64,000 nucleotides of DNA from Beta vulgaris subsp. vulgaris (Eukaryota > Streptophyta > Magnoliopsida > Caryophyllales > Amaranthaceae): contig NC_079209.1 in NCBI RefSeq assembly GCF_026745355.1, forward strand, positions 18,770,109-18,834,108, given 5' to 3'. The notes beneath the pieces were generated by a model, which did no database searches, had not been told where the DNA came from, and saw only the letters and a list, made by a program, of their open reading frames with translations. Made by a program: the position numbers and the translations under genes. This document shows positions 34,501-45,796 of this stretch, one piece after another (position 1 is the first letter of the stretch; each line of letters opens with the position of its first letter).

Positions 34501-36238
34501 TCAATTTTTCCCAATCATCTCAGATTTTAGTTGACATTGATTTATGTAATGACCTACCTTGCCACAATACATACAGAACTTATCACTAGGTAGATCAACA
34601 TATTTCTTTGTCTTGTTCCTTTTCTTGTAGTTTTCAAAACCAAGACCTTCCTTCCTTTTGGTCTGTGGTTTCTCAATCCACTTAGGAACTTTCATGATTT
34701 TGCCTCTGTTCCTTGCGACAACCAGTTCCTTTTTAAGATTACAGATCTGTTCCTTTAAAATATTTTTCTCTTTATTTATTTTTTCAATCTCAGATCTGTA
34801 TCCTTTCAAAGGGGTTGATCTTATATCAAAGGAACTCAGAACAGGGACAAATTCCTTCAAGTGTGAAATCTCTAAATTAATTAGATAATTTTCATTTTTC
34901 AAACTCTCATAACATTCTTTGATTTTTAAGTTTTTATCAAACAAATCAAAAAATCTAGTTTCGACATCAGTTCTCATTTTCTTAAGCCATTCTATGTGTT
35001 CCTTGCAAACCTTTAAGGCTTGTTCCGTTTGTTCACGTTTTTCACGTTCATCTCTACATTCAAGAATTGCATCATAAAGAAGATCATATATTTCAGTCCT
35101 AGTTTTACCATCTAGTTCTGACTCAAGTCCATGTTGACTTACCTCAATTTTTCTTCATCTTCTTTTTCGTGATGTTTGCCATGAGGCAAAGGTTTGCTGT
35201 TTCTTCAGTTGGTTGTTCCTCTTCTTCTTCCGTCTCTGAATCTCCCCAAGCAGCTATCATAGCTTTGCGCACATTTGCCTTAGAGAAAGGTGCTTTTGAT
35301 TCTTTGTTCCTTTCAGCAAAGCGTTCCTTGTTCCTTTCTTTGGTTTTGTTTTTCCCAAAGAGGACATTCTTTGATGAAGTGATCTGTACTTCCACATTTA
35401 TGACAAGCAGCTTTGTTAGAAAATTTCTTAGTTTTACCTTTGAAGTTTCCATTCTTCATGTTCCTGTACATCTTTCGAAATTTTCGAACCATGAGGGCTG
35501 CTTCTTCTTCTTCAGAGTCCGAATCATCTTCATCATCTGCTTTGAGAGCAATTGATTTTGATTTGGAGCTTTCACCATATTCAGTATCAAGGTGAAGCTC
35601 ATGAGTCATAAGTGACCCTGCCAGCTGTTCTAAGTTGAACTTAGTGAAGTCTTTTGTTTCTTGAAGAGCGTGACTTTAGCCATCCATCTGTCCTTAGGAA
35701 GACTCCTAAGAACCTTTCGAACCTGTTCCTCAGATGAAATAAACTTTCCAAGAGAAGCCAACTCATTTATAATGTTAGTAAAACGAGTAAACATGTCTCG
35801 GATGCTTTCTTTGGATTTCATGCAGAACAGTTCATATTGATTCATAAGTAAATCAATTTTCGATCTTTTAACTTCATTAGTTCCTTCGTGGGTTACTTCT
35901 AGTAAATCCCATATTTGCTTTGCGGATTTGCATCCCATGATCCTATTATGTTCATGGGGTCCAAGTCCACAATGCAATAATTTAATAGCCATGGCATTTA
36001 CTTCCATTTTTTCAAAATCAGATTTGTCATAATCAGAGAGGGGTTTAAGAGTTACCTCATTTTTGTCATTTGTAGTTGTGACTTCGAAATCACCAACTTC
36101 AATGACTCTCCATACCTGATAGTTTTCAGCCTTGATGAATATCTCCATGCGGTTCTTCCAATAGTTGTAGTACTTCCCATTGAACATAGGAGGCCTTTGA
36201 GTGGAATAACCTTCTTCAAGTTTCTCGGTGGTATTCAT
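34501..36238 (-). pseudogene. inner SIRE gag (UBN2-type) with two zinc knuckles
   Basis: ATG 36238 on the minus strand opens MNTTEKLEEGYSTQRPPMFN, just after the primer site. UBN2-type gag runs to 35630 and shifts frame. The next part (35609-35144) carries zinc knuckle 1 (CX2CX4HX4C, CHKCGSTDHFIKEC). A coiled-coil region follows, and knuckle 2 (CMYCGKVGHYINQC) lies near 34560. It forms the particle and packages the RNA. The comparison with 22745-24440 shows that the two elements belong to one lineage. Confidence 0.9.
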
Positions 36239-36287
36239 TGTTCCTTGGATCTTTTCCTCAATAGGGTTTCCTATCTTACGTGAGTTC

Positions 36288-36301
36288 TAGCTCTGATACC
36301 A
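36288..36301 (-). other. primer-binding site of the inner SIRE element
   Basis: Read on the minus strand it is tggtatcagagcta, a full match to the initiator Met tRNA primer site of copia elements, three bases after the LTR. Confidence 0.9.
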
Positions 36302-36303
36302 AT

Positions 36304-37671
36304 TGTTATTTCCCTAGGAACACTACAAGAGGGGGGGTGAATTGTAGGTGTAGAAATAAACGTAACTTTTTGCGGAAATTAAAACTTAAACGAATAAACA
36401 AGCTAAAGGAACACAAGGGATTTTTACGAGGAAAAACTTCTTGGGCCCAACAAGAAGAAACAACCTCGACCACTAGGGATTTTAAACTCAACACTTTCAC
36501 TAATTAGGCCAAACAACTCTGTTACAACCTAATTCTAACTCGAGCCCTACCTTGAGTTCCTAAACTCAAGTTCCTGAACCACTGTTCCCTTAACAGCAGT
36601 TCCTCTCAACTTCACTCGAAGTTTTCTCACACATACAAGCTTCACTCAAAGCCTTTCTCTTACAGAACTTCACTCAAAGTTCCCTTACCCCAAAAACCAA
36701 AATACAATTGATCGAAATAAGCTTAGTGGAATTAGAGTAAGAAGGCAAAGAACAAATGGCTATTATGAGAGAATGAAGGCACTGACACTTAATAAGTTAA
36801 ACTCACTTAATTACTTAGTCAGACACAATTTGGAACTTATCTAGACTTCTATATTTATAGTGTTAATCATGAAGAACGTGGGATTAAGTTAGAGTACACG
36901 TTTTAATCCATTTACCCATGATGTTCCTTCCCCTAAGGAACACGTTTTACATCATGTCCCATGATCCCATGAACTATAAATGAACGTGGATAAAATGCAG
37001 CCATTACTCCTAAATAATAGGAGTTCCTTCAACATTATCCGAAAATCATTTTATAAACTCTTTTTATCTTTAAATCTGAATTTCTAATCTTTAAGAAAAT
37101 AATATCTTTGAAATAAAATCTTTCTAACAACCGGATATTTATTTTCTTATTTTCCGAAAAATAAAATCTTTTCCAAAACAGATTTTCTTTTTTAAAACTG
37201 ATTTTATCATTTGAAATTAGAAATAACTAATTTCCTATAATCTAGGCATGACTTACTCCATTATCTTTAACCGTTATACTAAGTACACGCCTAAGTCTAG
37301 TTCCTTATATTAGTTCAGTTCCTTTAACATATTTACTAAGTGCCACTAGTTTGTTCCTTACAGAGGAACAAACGCTTCATTCTCAAATATTCTGCCACAG
37401 TTCCTTACCATTCTTTCTTTGTTCCTTTACATTGGAACTAGAAAATAAAACGCCTAGCTTCTATTATTCTTGATCCAATGCTTGCTCCAGTATCAACATA
37501 GAAACTTCTTTACTTAGCCTTTGAAATCCTCTCTTGACTTCTTCATTGACTTTGTATTCTCCCAGTTCCTTGCATTGATACCTTAGACACCATACACTTA
37601 AATAATTCATTAGTTCACTACTTAGTTTGTTCCTTTGTTTCTTTGTCATTATCAAAACTAGGGTTCAACAG
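36304..37671 (-). repeat. 5' LTR of the inner SIRE element (1368 bp)
   Basis: On the minus strand it starts TGTTGAACCCTAG at 37671 and ends AATAACA at 36304. A minus-strand TATA box lies at 36852-36859. It is the complete LTR copy; the 3' copy lacks positions equivalent to 36304-36641. Confidence 0.9.
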
Positions 37672-37981
37672 TTTTTGTTTCTCCGAAATTCTTTAATCTT
37701 CTTTCCCACTTATCTCTCTTGAATTCTATGATTCAATGCTTCAACCAGTTTTATTGCCTAACATATGATTTCAGTTAATCTATGTTAAAAAGAGAAAATT
37801 CATTAAATTCACACGGAACCCCATAAACTGCTTCAAAAGACCCAACACCCTTTCTTATTCACTTTGCACACGGATTCATCATTACCTTTTTAACCCAAAC
37901 CATCACATCACTGCCATCCTTCACTTCATATCTCTACATTCTTTCAACTCTCTTCTTCAACCCCTCTCAAAACTCCTCAAA
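37672..37981 (+). other. outer SIRE non-coding sequence after the inner insertion
   Basis: AT-rich spacer between the inner element and the env-like ORF of the outer one. The missing end of outer RNase H is not here, so that part was deleted along with the end of the inner LTR. Confidence 0.5.
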
Positions 37982-39236
37982 ATGTCTCCCAAAAGCAAAA
38001 CTTCTGGTGACCAGGAGAGCCTTCCGACGAAAAAACTTCATCATTGGTGGACATTAGTGATCAAGAATCCTCTCACCCAAAGGAATACTCAATGGATTCA
38101 AAAGCTCTGTCTTCTGCTCATGAAGCTCTCTCCAAAACATGAGGATGGAGAAGACGAAGTTGAGAGCGATCAAGAAAAAGAAATTCAGATTCCTACTAAG
38201 CGGGGTAAGAAAACCAAATCTTCTCAAAAATAAATGAGTGATTTTTGTTCAAGTTTTAATATCACTGAGGGTGTTTGCGTGAGTTTGGTAAATGGTAGTG
38301 TGGTAACCCTAACTGATAAAAAATTGAGTGATTGGTTTGAAGTGCCTTCTAAAGGGTACAAGGAATACATCAAGGGAAGGGAATAATTGAATGTTAATGG
38401 AGCCTCAAATGAAAAAATTCTGACCTTCTTTAATGAAAACCCTACTATTCTTTCTCTTGACCAAAAAGATCTCTCTCCTTTTCATAAGCTTTTATTTCAG
38501 TTTGTTAGGCGCTTTGGTTTACCAAGATCCTCCAAAAGAACCCAAGCAAACCTGATGGACCTTTCCATCATGTATTACCTTGCCAAAAATATTAAGATAA
38601 GCTTTCCCTCCTTAATGATATCTCATCTTTCCTACTGCATTTCTCACGATACCAAAATTGGGTATGGTAATCTCATCACCACCATACTCAAACAGAGCAA
38701 AGTCAAACTCTATGCCAATCCCTCCTTTACCCTGGAACCTGAGAACTATTTAACCAAAGAAACTTTGTCTAGACTTAGTTTAAGGGTGCTCAATGGTAAA
38801 CTGGACTTTGAAAGAGAGGAGACAACTGTTAAAGTTTAGACGGGTTCTAAATGGAAATTGTTTGAGGAAGGAGGTACTGGCGAATCTATTAACAAGAGCC
38901 AGAGACTTGCTGGTTCCAAGTCCATCAAGGAGCGGGATCAGGGTGATCTTGTGCTGATTCATTTTGATGCGGATCCAGTTCCTTCTACTACTGTAGATTT
39001 TCCCTGCTTTCCACAGCCGGTCTTCATGGGATGCTAAGGGGTATTCAAGAGTCTTTGACTCTACTGCATTTCAGGGTCAGTGCAATAGAAACCACTGTAT
39101 CCAACTTGGACTCTCAGCAGTAGCAGAGCTTGGCCGCTATCAAGCAGGCAGACACTGGGATCCGGAACAAGGTTGATGGTGTAGTATCCAAAATTGACTC
39201 TGTGGTCACCAATCTCTTCAAACGCCCCAAGACCTA
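37982..39236 (+). pseudogene. outer SIRE env-like ORF, broken
   Basis: ATG 37982 starts a charged region (MSPKSKTSGDQESL) with a frameshift, since alternative frames read SLVDISDQESSHPKEYSMDS. A second part begins at 38234 and stops at 38383. The main block at 38387-38839 reads LSPFHKLLFQFVRRFGLPRS, RTQANLMDLSIMYYLAKNI and HLSYCISHDTKIGYGN. The C-terminal coiled coil ends at 39236 (KIDSVVTNLFKRPKT). Its position after pol and its style match the inner element's extra ORF. The function is unknown. Confidence 0.6.
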
Positions 39237-39759
39237 ATTTCTCTCTTTCTTTTTTAAACTTTGGTTAACTAAACAAGTTTTTTTTTGGGTTGTAATATTG
39301 GATGAACAATTTTTTTTTGCTATCTCTTCCCGTGTCCTTCTGTAACACATGAACTAGTCCATTATCTACTATCTTATCTACTCTTGTGTTGTGCATTTTG
39401 CTCTTTTCTTGTTGTCCATAACTTCGTTCATGTCTTACGTGTTTTGGTGTGCTAGGATGGCTAATAATTTGAGATATCTATTTGAGCTACTTGCTTGCTG
39501 CCTAGACTGTTGGCTCTCTAGTGCTGCAGGTTCATAACTTGGTTTTGATAATGACAAAAGGGGGAAAATATGTTATTGGTGCCTTTAAAAATTTTCTGAA
39601 CTGACTTAGTTCCTATAGCCTTTATGATACCTAGTCTCTGTTCCCAGTTATAGTTGAGTCTTGTCACTTAGGTTGATGTGTTAAGGTGTTTTTAGTTACT
39701 TTGTTTACAAATTTTTTTCCCCAATATTATTTGCCATCATCAAAAAGGGGGAATATTTT
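39237..39759 (+). other. outer SIRE 3' non-coding region with two purine tracts
   Basis: It contains two similar purine tracts, gacaaaagggggaaaa at about 39554-39569 and caaaaagggggaat at about 39741-39754. The second abuts the 3' LTR. No coding sequence. Confidence 0.6.
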
Positions 39760-40833
39760 TGTATTCACTATTTTGATGATGATAAATAATGTGGTTTTAT
39801 GTTTAGTTTATTTTAGTTAGTTTTATTTTTTCTATTAGATTTAATTTTATGTCTTTAATTAGATTTTATTCTAGTAGTATAGATTAGATTTATTATCGTT
39901 TTATACAATTAGCTTATTAATAACTTATGGAGAATTGATTATGAGTTTAATCAAATTAAGTTATGTAATCTAATTGTTTATATTATCGAGTCATTACATG
40001 ATTGTATGATTTTGATATTATGGAATACAAACTTTAACAAGTTTGAATTCCATAATGTTAGTGGAGTTAGTGGGATATGCGTAGATGAAATGTATAAGCA
40101 AAATGAACGTGAAGCAATATCTAACTACCATCGCTACAAATAAGGAACGAAGATGCTGATCATCAGTTTGTTCCTAGATTCTAGGGAGCATAACCAACTG
40201 CCTTATTGTTAGCACACACATATCTGAAGGAGTGGAAGCTGATTAAGTGGAAAAACGGCTACAGAAGTTGTTGGTGGGATGCTACATTCTAGCGCCCATA
40301 ATGTACTAATGGAGCAAAACGTGGAGCAGCAGATATTCCTACTTATAGCTTAGAAAATTGAATTCAAACTTAACTTTCCAGATTTTCATGTATTACATCT
40401 AAGAAATTTTATTCGGATTTCTATTCTTCAATTTATTTAAATCATTGTATTTGAGTTTGGGTTGAGAGAAAGAAAATTCTTGTATTCAAACGAGAGAAAA
40501 GAGAGAGAGAAAGAGAAGACTTCTAGTGAAGTCGAGTGAGGAAAGTCACGTGTTCAGGGGGAACAAGGTGACTGGGAACTGATTCTTTGAGGAACTAAGT
40601 GAGGATTGATTTATAATAAGTTGTAAGAACTGTTATAAATAAAAGAGCAAGATTTCTTCCTAAAGAATTGAGGAAGAGAACCTTGTTAAAAGGATCTTCG
40701 TGTGTTCTACCTTGTTACTACTTCTCTTTATTCGCTTTCATTTTAGTTTATCCACAAAAAGTAAAAAAAATCTCTCCAACTATAATTCACCCCACCCTCT
40801 TGTAGTTGACCTAGTGTTTATACTCGACTAACA
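39760..40833 (+). repeat. 3' LTR of the outer SIRE element (1074 bp)
   Basis: It aligns with 21592-22681. TATA box at 40634-40641. It ends TACTCGACTAACA, followed by the direct repeat atcattgt and then Athila pol. Confidence 0.9.
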
Positions 40834-40841
40834 ATCATTGT

Positions 40842-42140
40842 CCTGTTGAACCCTAATATGCAGGAAGTTGTCAAGAAAGAGGTTATGAAATTGCTTGATG
40901 TTGGGATCATCTATCCCATTTCGGATCCTAAGTGGGTGAGTCATGTTCAAGTGGTTCCTAAAAAGGGTGGTACTACTGTAGTTAAAAATGCGAAAAATGA
41001 ACTAATTTCTACAAGAGTAGTCACTGGTTGGCGTATATGCATTGACTGTAGGAAATTAAATGTTGCCACTAAGAAAGACCACTTTCCCCTCCCCTTCATT
41101 GATCAGATGTTGGAACGACTAGCTTGTCACTCTCATTTTGTTATCTAGATGGCTATTCTGGTTTCTTCGAAATCCCTATCCACCCAGATGACCAGGAGAA
41201 GACCTCATTTACATGTCCTTGTGGTACCTTTGCTTATCGAAGGATGCCCTTTTGACTATGTAATGCCCCCGCTACCTTCCAACGTTGTATGATGGCCATC
41301 TTTTCTGAGTTTATTGAGTCCATTATCGAAGTATCTATGGATGACTTTAGTGTGTATGGCATTGATTTTGACGCATGTTTCTAAATCTCGCTAAAGTATT
41401 GAAAAGATGGGAGGATGTCCACCTTGTATTGAATTGGGAGAAGTGCCACTTCATGGTTACTGAAGGAGTGGTACTTGGTCATATTATCTCTGAACAAGGC
41501 ATCCAGGTGGATAAAGCAAAAATTCAAGTAATTGAGCAATTACCCCCTCCTGTGAATGTCAAGGGAGTTCGAGGTTTTTCTTGGTCATACAGGATTTTAT
41601 CGCCGCTTTATCAACGACTTCTCTAAAATTGCTAAACCACTTACTCAGCTGCACCTCAAGGATGCCCTGTTCCTATTTACTAATGAGTGTGTTGTGTCTT
41701 TTAACAGGATCAAGCAAGCTCTGATTACTGCTCCTGTCATTCGATCCCCAGATTGGACCCTTCCATTTGAGATTATGTGTGACGCTAGCGATTATGTGGT
41801 GCGAATTGTACTTGCTTAGAGGAAGGACAACATCCTTCATGCCATATACTATGCTAGCAAGACACTAGATGAAGCTCAAGTTAACTATGCCACCACGGAG
41901 AAGGAGCTTCTAGCTGTGGTCTATGCGTTGGACAAGTTCCAGACCTATCTGCTTGGGTCTAAGGTCATTATCTACACCGATCATGCTGCATTGAAGTACC
42001 TCCTAACCAAAAAGGAAGTAAAGCCTCGACTCATTCGGAGGATTTTGCTGCTCCAAGAATTCGACTTGGAGATCAGAGATAAAAAGGGAGCAGAAAATGT
42101 AGTGCCTGATCACTTGTCCAGATTGCAATACGAGGATATG
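40842..42140 (+). pseudogene. Athila reverse transcriptase and RNase H
   Basis: Athila pol resumes after the SIRE insertion: NPNMQEVVKKEVMKLLDVGI, YPISDPKWVSHVQVVPKKGG, WRICIDCRKLN (RT entry), a frame change, FAYRRMPF and NAPATFQRCMMAIFSEFIES, then MDDFSVYG at about 41337-41360, which is the catalytic DD. The connection is open at 41556 (FLGHTGFYRRFINDFSKIAK). RNase H starts EIMCDASDY and continues [32 protein letters not shown] and DHLSRL. Stops lie near 41146, 41252 and 41817. Confidence 0.9.
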
Positions 42141-43100
42141 GGAGAAGGCCTACCCATTGATGACTCCTTTTCTGATGATAAGCTCCTAGCAGTCACTTCC
42201 ATCACCTCATGGTATGCAGACTTCGCCAACTTCTGTGTGAGTGGACAAACTCCCCTAGAGCTGAGTTACCAGCAGAGGAAGAAATTTCTCCATGATGCCA
42301 AGAAGTACTTTTGGGATAATCCTCTTTTTTACAAGCTTTATGCTGACACCATCTATAGGCGATGTATCCCAGAGTGGGAGGTGGATGAAATTCTGAAGCA
42401 CTCTCACTCCCTTCCATGTGGAGGCCATGCTGGGCCCTCCAAAACAGTCGCTAAGGTACTTCAGTCTGGTTTTTACTGACCGGCTCTAATTCGTGATGTT
42501 AGTACTTTTGTTAAGTCTTGTGATGCATGCCAACGAACATGAAATATTTCCCATATACAGGAGATGCCTCAAATCCCCATTTTGGAAGTTGAACTATTTG
42601 ATGTATGGGGTATTGATTTTATGGGTCATTTTCCCTCTTCGTCAGGCAACAATTTCATACTTGTTGCTGTTGACTATGTGTCTAAGTGGGTAGAAGACAT
42701 TGCATCACCAACTAACGACTCTAAGGTTGTCATGAAAATGTTCAAAAAGATTATCTTTCCAAGGTTTGGGGTACCAATGGTTGTCATTAGTGACGGTGGA
42801 TCCCATTTTCACAAAAGAACTTTTGAAGCCTTACTTAAGAAATATGGCGTCTACCATAGGACTGGTCTAGCATACCATCCTCAGACAAGTGGGCAAACAG
42901 AAGTGTCTAATCGTGAAATAAAGACTATCTTGGAGAAAGTGGTAGCTAAATCTAGAAAGGATTGAAGTGATAAGTTAGATGACACATTATGAGCTTATAG
43001 AACTGCCTTTAAGACCCCTATTGGTACCACCCCTTATTCACCCTGTTTGATTATTTTCGGGGATTTACTTTTCCAACAAAGTTGAGATTGCAAGTAATAA
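42141..43100 (+). pseudogene. Athila integrase
   Basis: The linker leads to the His/Cys zinc-binding region ([26 protein letters not shown]). The core has [29 protein letters not shown] and [17 protein letters not shown], with catalytic D, D and E. Stops occur at about 42478, 42540 and 42963. The C-terminus is lost near 43060-43100, where the sequence changes to host-gene fragments. The 3' end of this Athila copy is not found in order. Confidence 0.88.
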
Positions 43101-43104
43101 AGTT

Positions 43105-43866
43105 AGTCCGACTATGCATCAGAAACAATGGGAACCATCTGAACAGATTATTGAAGGTGCATTTTGGCGGATTGTTGAAAAGCCAACTGAAGAAATAGAA
43201 GTATGAAAGATGTTATGTCATATTATGTTGAAGATCAGTTCTATTCCTAATATTTTTTACTTAACTTATAGTGTTGTATCCTTCTTCCTTTTTCAGATGC
43301 TTTATGCTACTGATGCCATTTCTGAAAATTCGACTTGTAAATTTTCAGTATCATCAAATTCAGGGAAGGCACCGGACACTGTATAAGGTTTTGCTCCAAT
43401 TTGGGACATGAAGAATCTCTACCAGTTACCTGGTTCCTTGCTTTCTTTTAGAGAAATTGAATTCTTATGATATCCTAGCACCTCAGCTACATATTGGAAT
43501 CTGCTTTTCATGCCTTCCTTGGGTAAGACCTTAGAGCTTTTCACTTAGGTGAATTTGAACTGTTGTGTAATTGTTGGTCTTTGCGGTTAGTGAATTTAAC
43601 ATACCAGTTTGCTTGTCTGAAACTAGACCCACGCTTTTTTTATATCATTATCTTTTGGTAATTGTTTTCTTTTCCCTTTGGATTTATTTGGAAATAAGAC
43701 TGTTGAAGAGCATCGTTTATATAATCTGCAGTATCTCGGTATGGGTGCTCCAAGAATATGGTACAACATACCTGGATTTGTTTCTCATAAATGTGAGTCT
43801 ATGGTGAAGAAGCATTTCCTAAGTGTAGTAGAAGAACATTTGCAGCTGCTTCATAGACCGGTGAGT
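43105..43866 (+). pseudogene. fragment of a JmjC histone demethylase gene, introns kept
   Basis: Three exon-like pieces are separated by GT...AG introns. Piece 1 (to 43203) reads KQWEPSEQIIEGAFWRIVEK followed by PTEEIE. Piece 2 (43298 to about 43523) includes FAPIWDMKNLYQLPGSLLSF. Piece 3 (about 43700-43860) reads LYNLQYLGMGAPRIWYNIPG followed by a KKHF...LLHRP stretch, then GTGAGT. These are the JmjC-domain blocks of plant KDM5-like (JMJ14/15/18-type) demethylases. Stops and the missing iron-binding HxE region make it a non-functional scrap. Because introns are kept, it came from DNA and not from mRNA. Confidence 0.7.
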
Positions 43867-43938
43867 CTTGGTTTTGCCTACAGCATGTATGAGACCTAGA
43901 GTAGGAAATACTACGAATGAGTAATTACCTTCTTTATA

Positions 43939-44255
43939 CTTCCTCCGTTTCAAAATAGATGCCACATTGTATATTTTTTGGTGTTTCAAAATAGATGCAA
44001 CAATGTTTTTTTCCCTTATTTAGTAACTTTTGCCTTATACTTTTACCATTTTACCCTTACTAACTTGTTTTAAGTACACTAATCTACTTCACTTTATATG
44101 TGGTCCCCAACAGTTTTTTATTTTCCCTCCTTTCACATGGGGACCACTACAATTAATATACTTCACGTTGTATTACTTAAACATGCTTAGGAAATTTTGC
44201 CTAGCTAGGAGTCCGTTTTAATAACAATGTGGCATCTATTTTGAAACGGAGGAAG
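43939..44255. mobile_element. Stowaway MITE (317 bp)
   Basis: Terminal inverted repeats of about 32 bp begin CTTCCTCCGTTTCAAAATAG at the left and end in its complement at the right. TA duplications flank it at 43937-43938 and 44256-44257. The TIR and TA target are those of Tc1/mariner-derived Stowaway elements. No coding capacity. Confidence 0.92.
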
Positions 44256-44384
44256 TATCATTTTTGTTTTGCTTCAATCCTAGAGTTCAACGACTCATTG
44301 TATCAACAAAATTAACACTAAGAAAATTCCAATTTCAATAAAGTTTGTGTCTGATCTCAAATGTGAAATCTTCTTGCTGTGTAG

Positions 44385-44545
44385 GAGATTCGCGCAAAAT
44401 TAATTGAGTGGTCCTATTTTTTCGAGCATCAAAAACCTAACTTGCATGCAACATTTGTATGTATTATTGTGAATATTTCTAGTTGCTGTGTAGGGAGAGT
44501 TCCAGGGAGCATATATCATTCTAGTTGGCGTAGTTGCATCAAGAG
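44385..44545 (+). pseudogene. two unassigned exon-like pieces
   Basis: 44385-44456 is 24 open codons (EIRAKLIEWSYFFEHQKPNL, then HATF) between an AG and a GTATGT. 44494-44545 is 17 open codons (GEFQGAYIILVGVVASR) between TAG and GTGAAT. Both look like internal exons of host genes. I do not recognise the family, and they may come from different genes. Confidence 0.35.
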
Positions 44546-44618
44546 GTGAATCTTTCCCTCCCTTGTTCTTTGTCATATGAACTGATAGGATCCTAGATGC
44601 TGGCTACACTACGTGCAG

Positions 44619-44790
44619 ACTGGCTCTGCATATCATAATATTCACTATTATGACTTGAGAAATATTACCCAGCATGTTCATGTCTTCTCTGGTCATAGAC
44701 AAGCTGTTTCATATGTTAAATTCTTATCTACTAATGAACTTGCTTCTGCATCAACTGATAGCACATTGCGCTTGTGGCATCAACTGTAAT
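44619..44790 (+). pseudogene. COP1: fragment of COP1, WD40 region
   Basis: The + strand reads TGSAYHNIHYYDLRNITQHV and then HVFSGHRQAVSYVKFLSTNE and LASASTDSTLRLW. This is the COP1 WD40 segment around the GSADHxIHYYDLRN motif and the following blade. COP1 is the E3 ubiquitin ligase that represses light responses. Only about 57 residues remain and a stop follows WHQL, so it is a captured fragment. SPA proteins share the domain but match these residues less well. Confidence 0.75.
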
Positions 44791-45340
44791 CTGCTTCAAA
44801 TCTGTGTCAAAAACATGGAATTCCATTATTTCTAACCCCACATTTCATCAAATCCCACCTCAAACGCACAAATTCAAATCCATTTGTGCCCACAAGTTGT
44901 GTCTTCATTAAATCTGCTTATTGTTTTTACATTCTTAATTATGCTGCATATGATAAATGCCCATATGAGAATTATGCCCAGACGAGAATCTATACAAGCA
45001 GTGCTCAACTTAGCAGACTGATTTTGTCCTTCTAGATGGATGGAGCACATAACTGACAATGTGTAAAGATGTTGCTTAAGTCGAAGAATTGTTTCTTGCA
45101 TTTCAGCATTCTATGAGATCTTAAGATTTATGAGATTGCTCAGTAGCTTATCAATTTTGGTATTTATAAAGAGTATAAAATATTACACAATAATACCTTC
45201 ATTTGTAAATGTTCCTGAAGATTTCTTCGATTTGCTGAATTGATAAATTGTATTCAAGCCTAGTTGTGTAGATAAATTAGTTTGTTGTAGCATATTTTGC
45301 AGCTTGTATATTTATCATTTTAATATTTTATACTTTGCAG

Positions 45341-45468
45341 TACTTTGGCGGAGTTGCAACTTAATTTTCTCAAAATAAGCTTGATGAACTCAGAGACTTG
45401 TCGATGAATATAAACAAGTGGATGAAGAAGAATCGGAAGATAATGACCATTCTAATTAGGATCTGTGT
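45341..45468 (+). pseudogene. unassigned terminal-exon-like piece with acidic tail
   Basis: After a pyrimidine tract and TTTGCAG the sequence reads YFGGVAT, stop, FSQNKLDELRDL. After a one-base shift it continues VDEYKQVDEEESEDNDHSN and a stop. It looks like the last exon of a host gene with one stop and one frameshift. I do not recognise the protein. Confidence 0.35.
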
Positions 45469-45796
45469 ATTTTCTTTTTGAGGGGCATTAACGAGGTGCT
45501 TTTTTTTTGCACATGAATTGGAAGAAACGGGCCTAGGTGCTCGATTATTTTTTATTACTTAGTTGAATTTTTGGAATCTTCTAACATTACATTGATATGC
45601 ATGTGATTTGGTAGTGAATGATATTGAATAATGAATGAAAAGGTATTCCAATTATAAAGTTTGAATTATCTTAATACAAGTGTCTAGATGTTCTATATGT
45701 AAATTACTTGTATATTATGAAATACAAGCACGGAGCAGGTAAAACGGATTGGAAAGCCACATGTATAATAATATTGAAATATTAACTTTTTTTTTA

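Larger units (their letters stand above)
27162..37671 (-). mobile_element. inner SIRE-type copia element, minus strand (about 10.5 kb)
   Basis: Read from right to left: LTR (36304-37671), Met-type primer site, gag, protease, integrase, RT, RNase H, env-like ORF, two purine tracts, and an LTR missing about 340 bp of its outer end (27162-28193). The two LTRs differ at roughly eight places per kb, mostly 1-2 bp gaps, so this insertion is young compared with the outer one. Most genes are nearly intact, with several 1-bp frameshifts. No target duplication is visible because the left junction is deleted. Confidence 0.92.
21592..40833 (+). mobile_element. outer SIRE-type (Sirevirus) copia element, inserted in the Athila element
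   Basis: It is bounded by two alike LTRs (21592-22681 and 39760-40833). The 8-bp sequence atcattgt lies on both sides (21584-21591 and 40834-40841), and Athila pol text continues beyond it. Copia elements usually duplicate 5 bp, so the exact ends may slide by a base or two. It contains gag, pol, an env-like ORF and two purine tracts. A second SIRE-type element (27162-37671, minus strand) replaced part of its RNase H. Confidence 0.9.

Noticed and set aside
44874..45101. 75-codon minus-strand frame near the COP1 fragment
   Set aside because: No motif, and it is probably intron-like or spacer sequence read in antisense.
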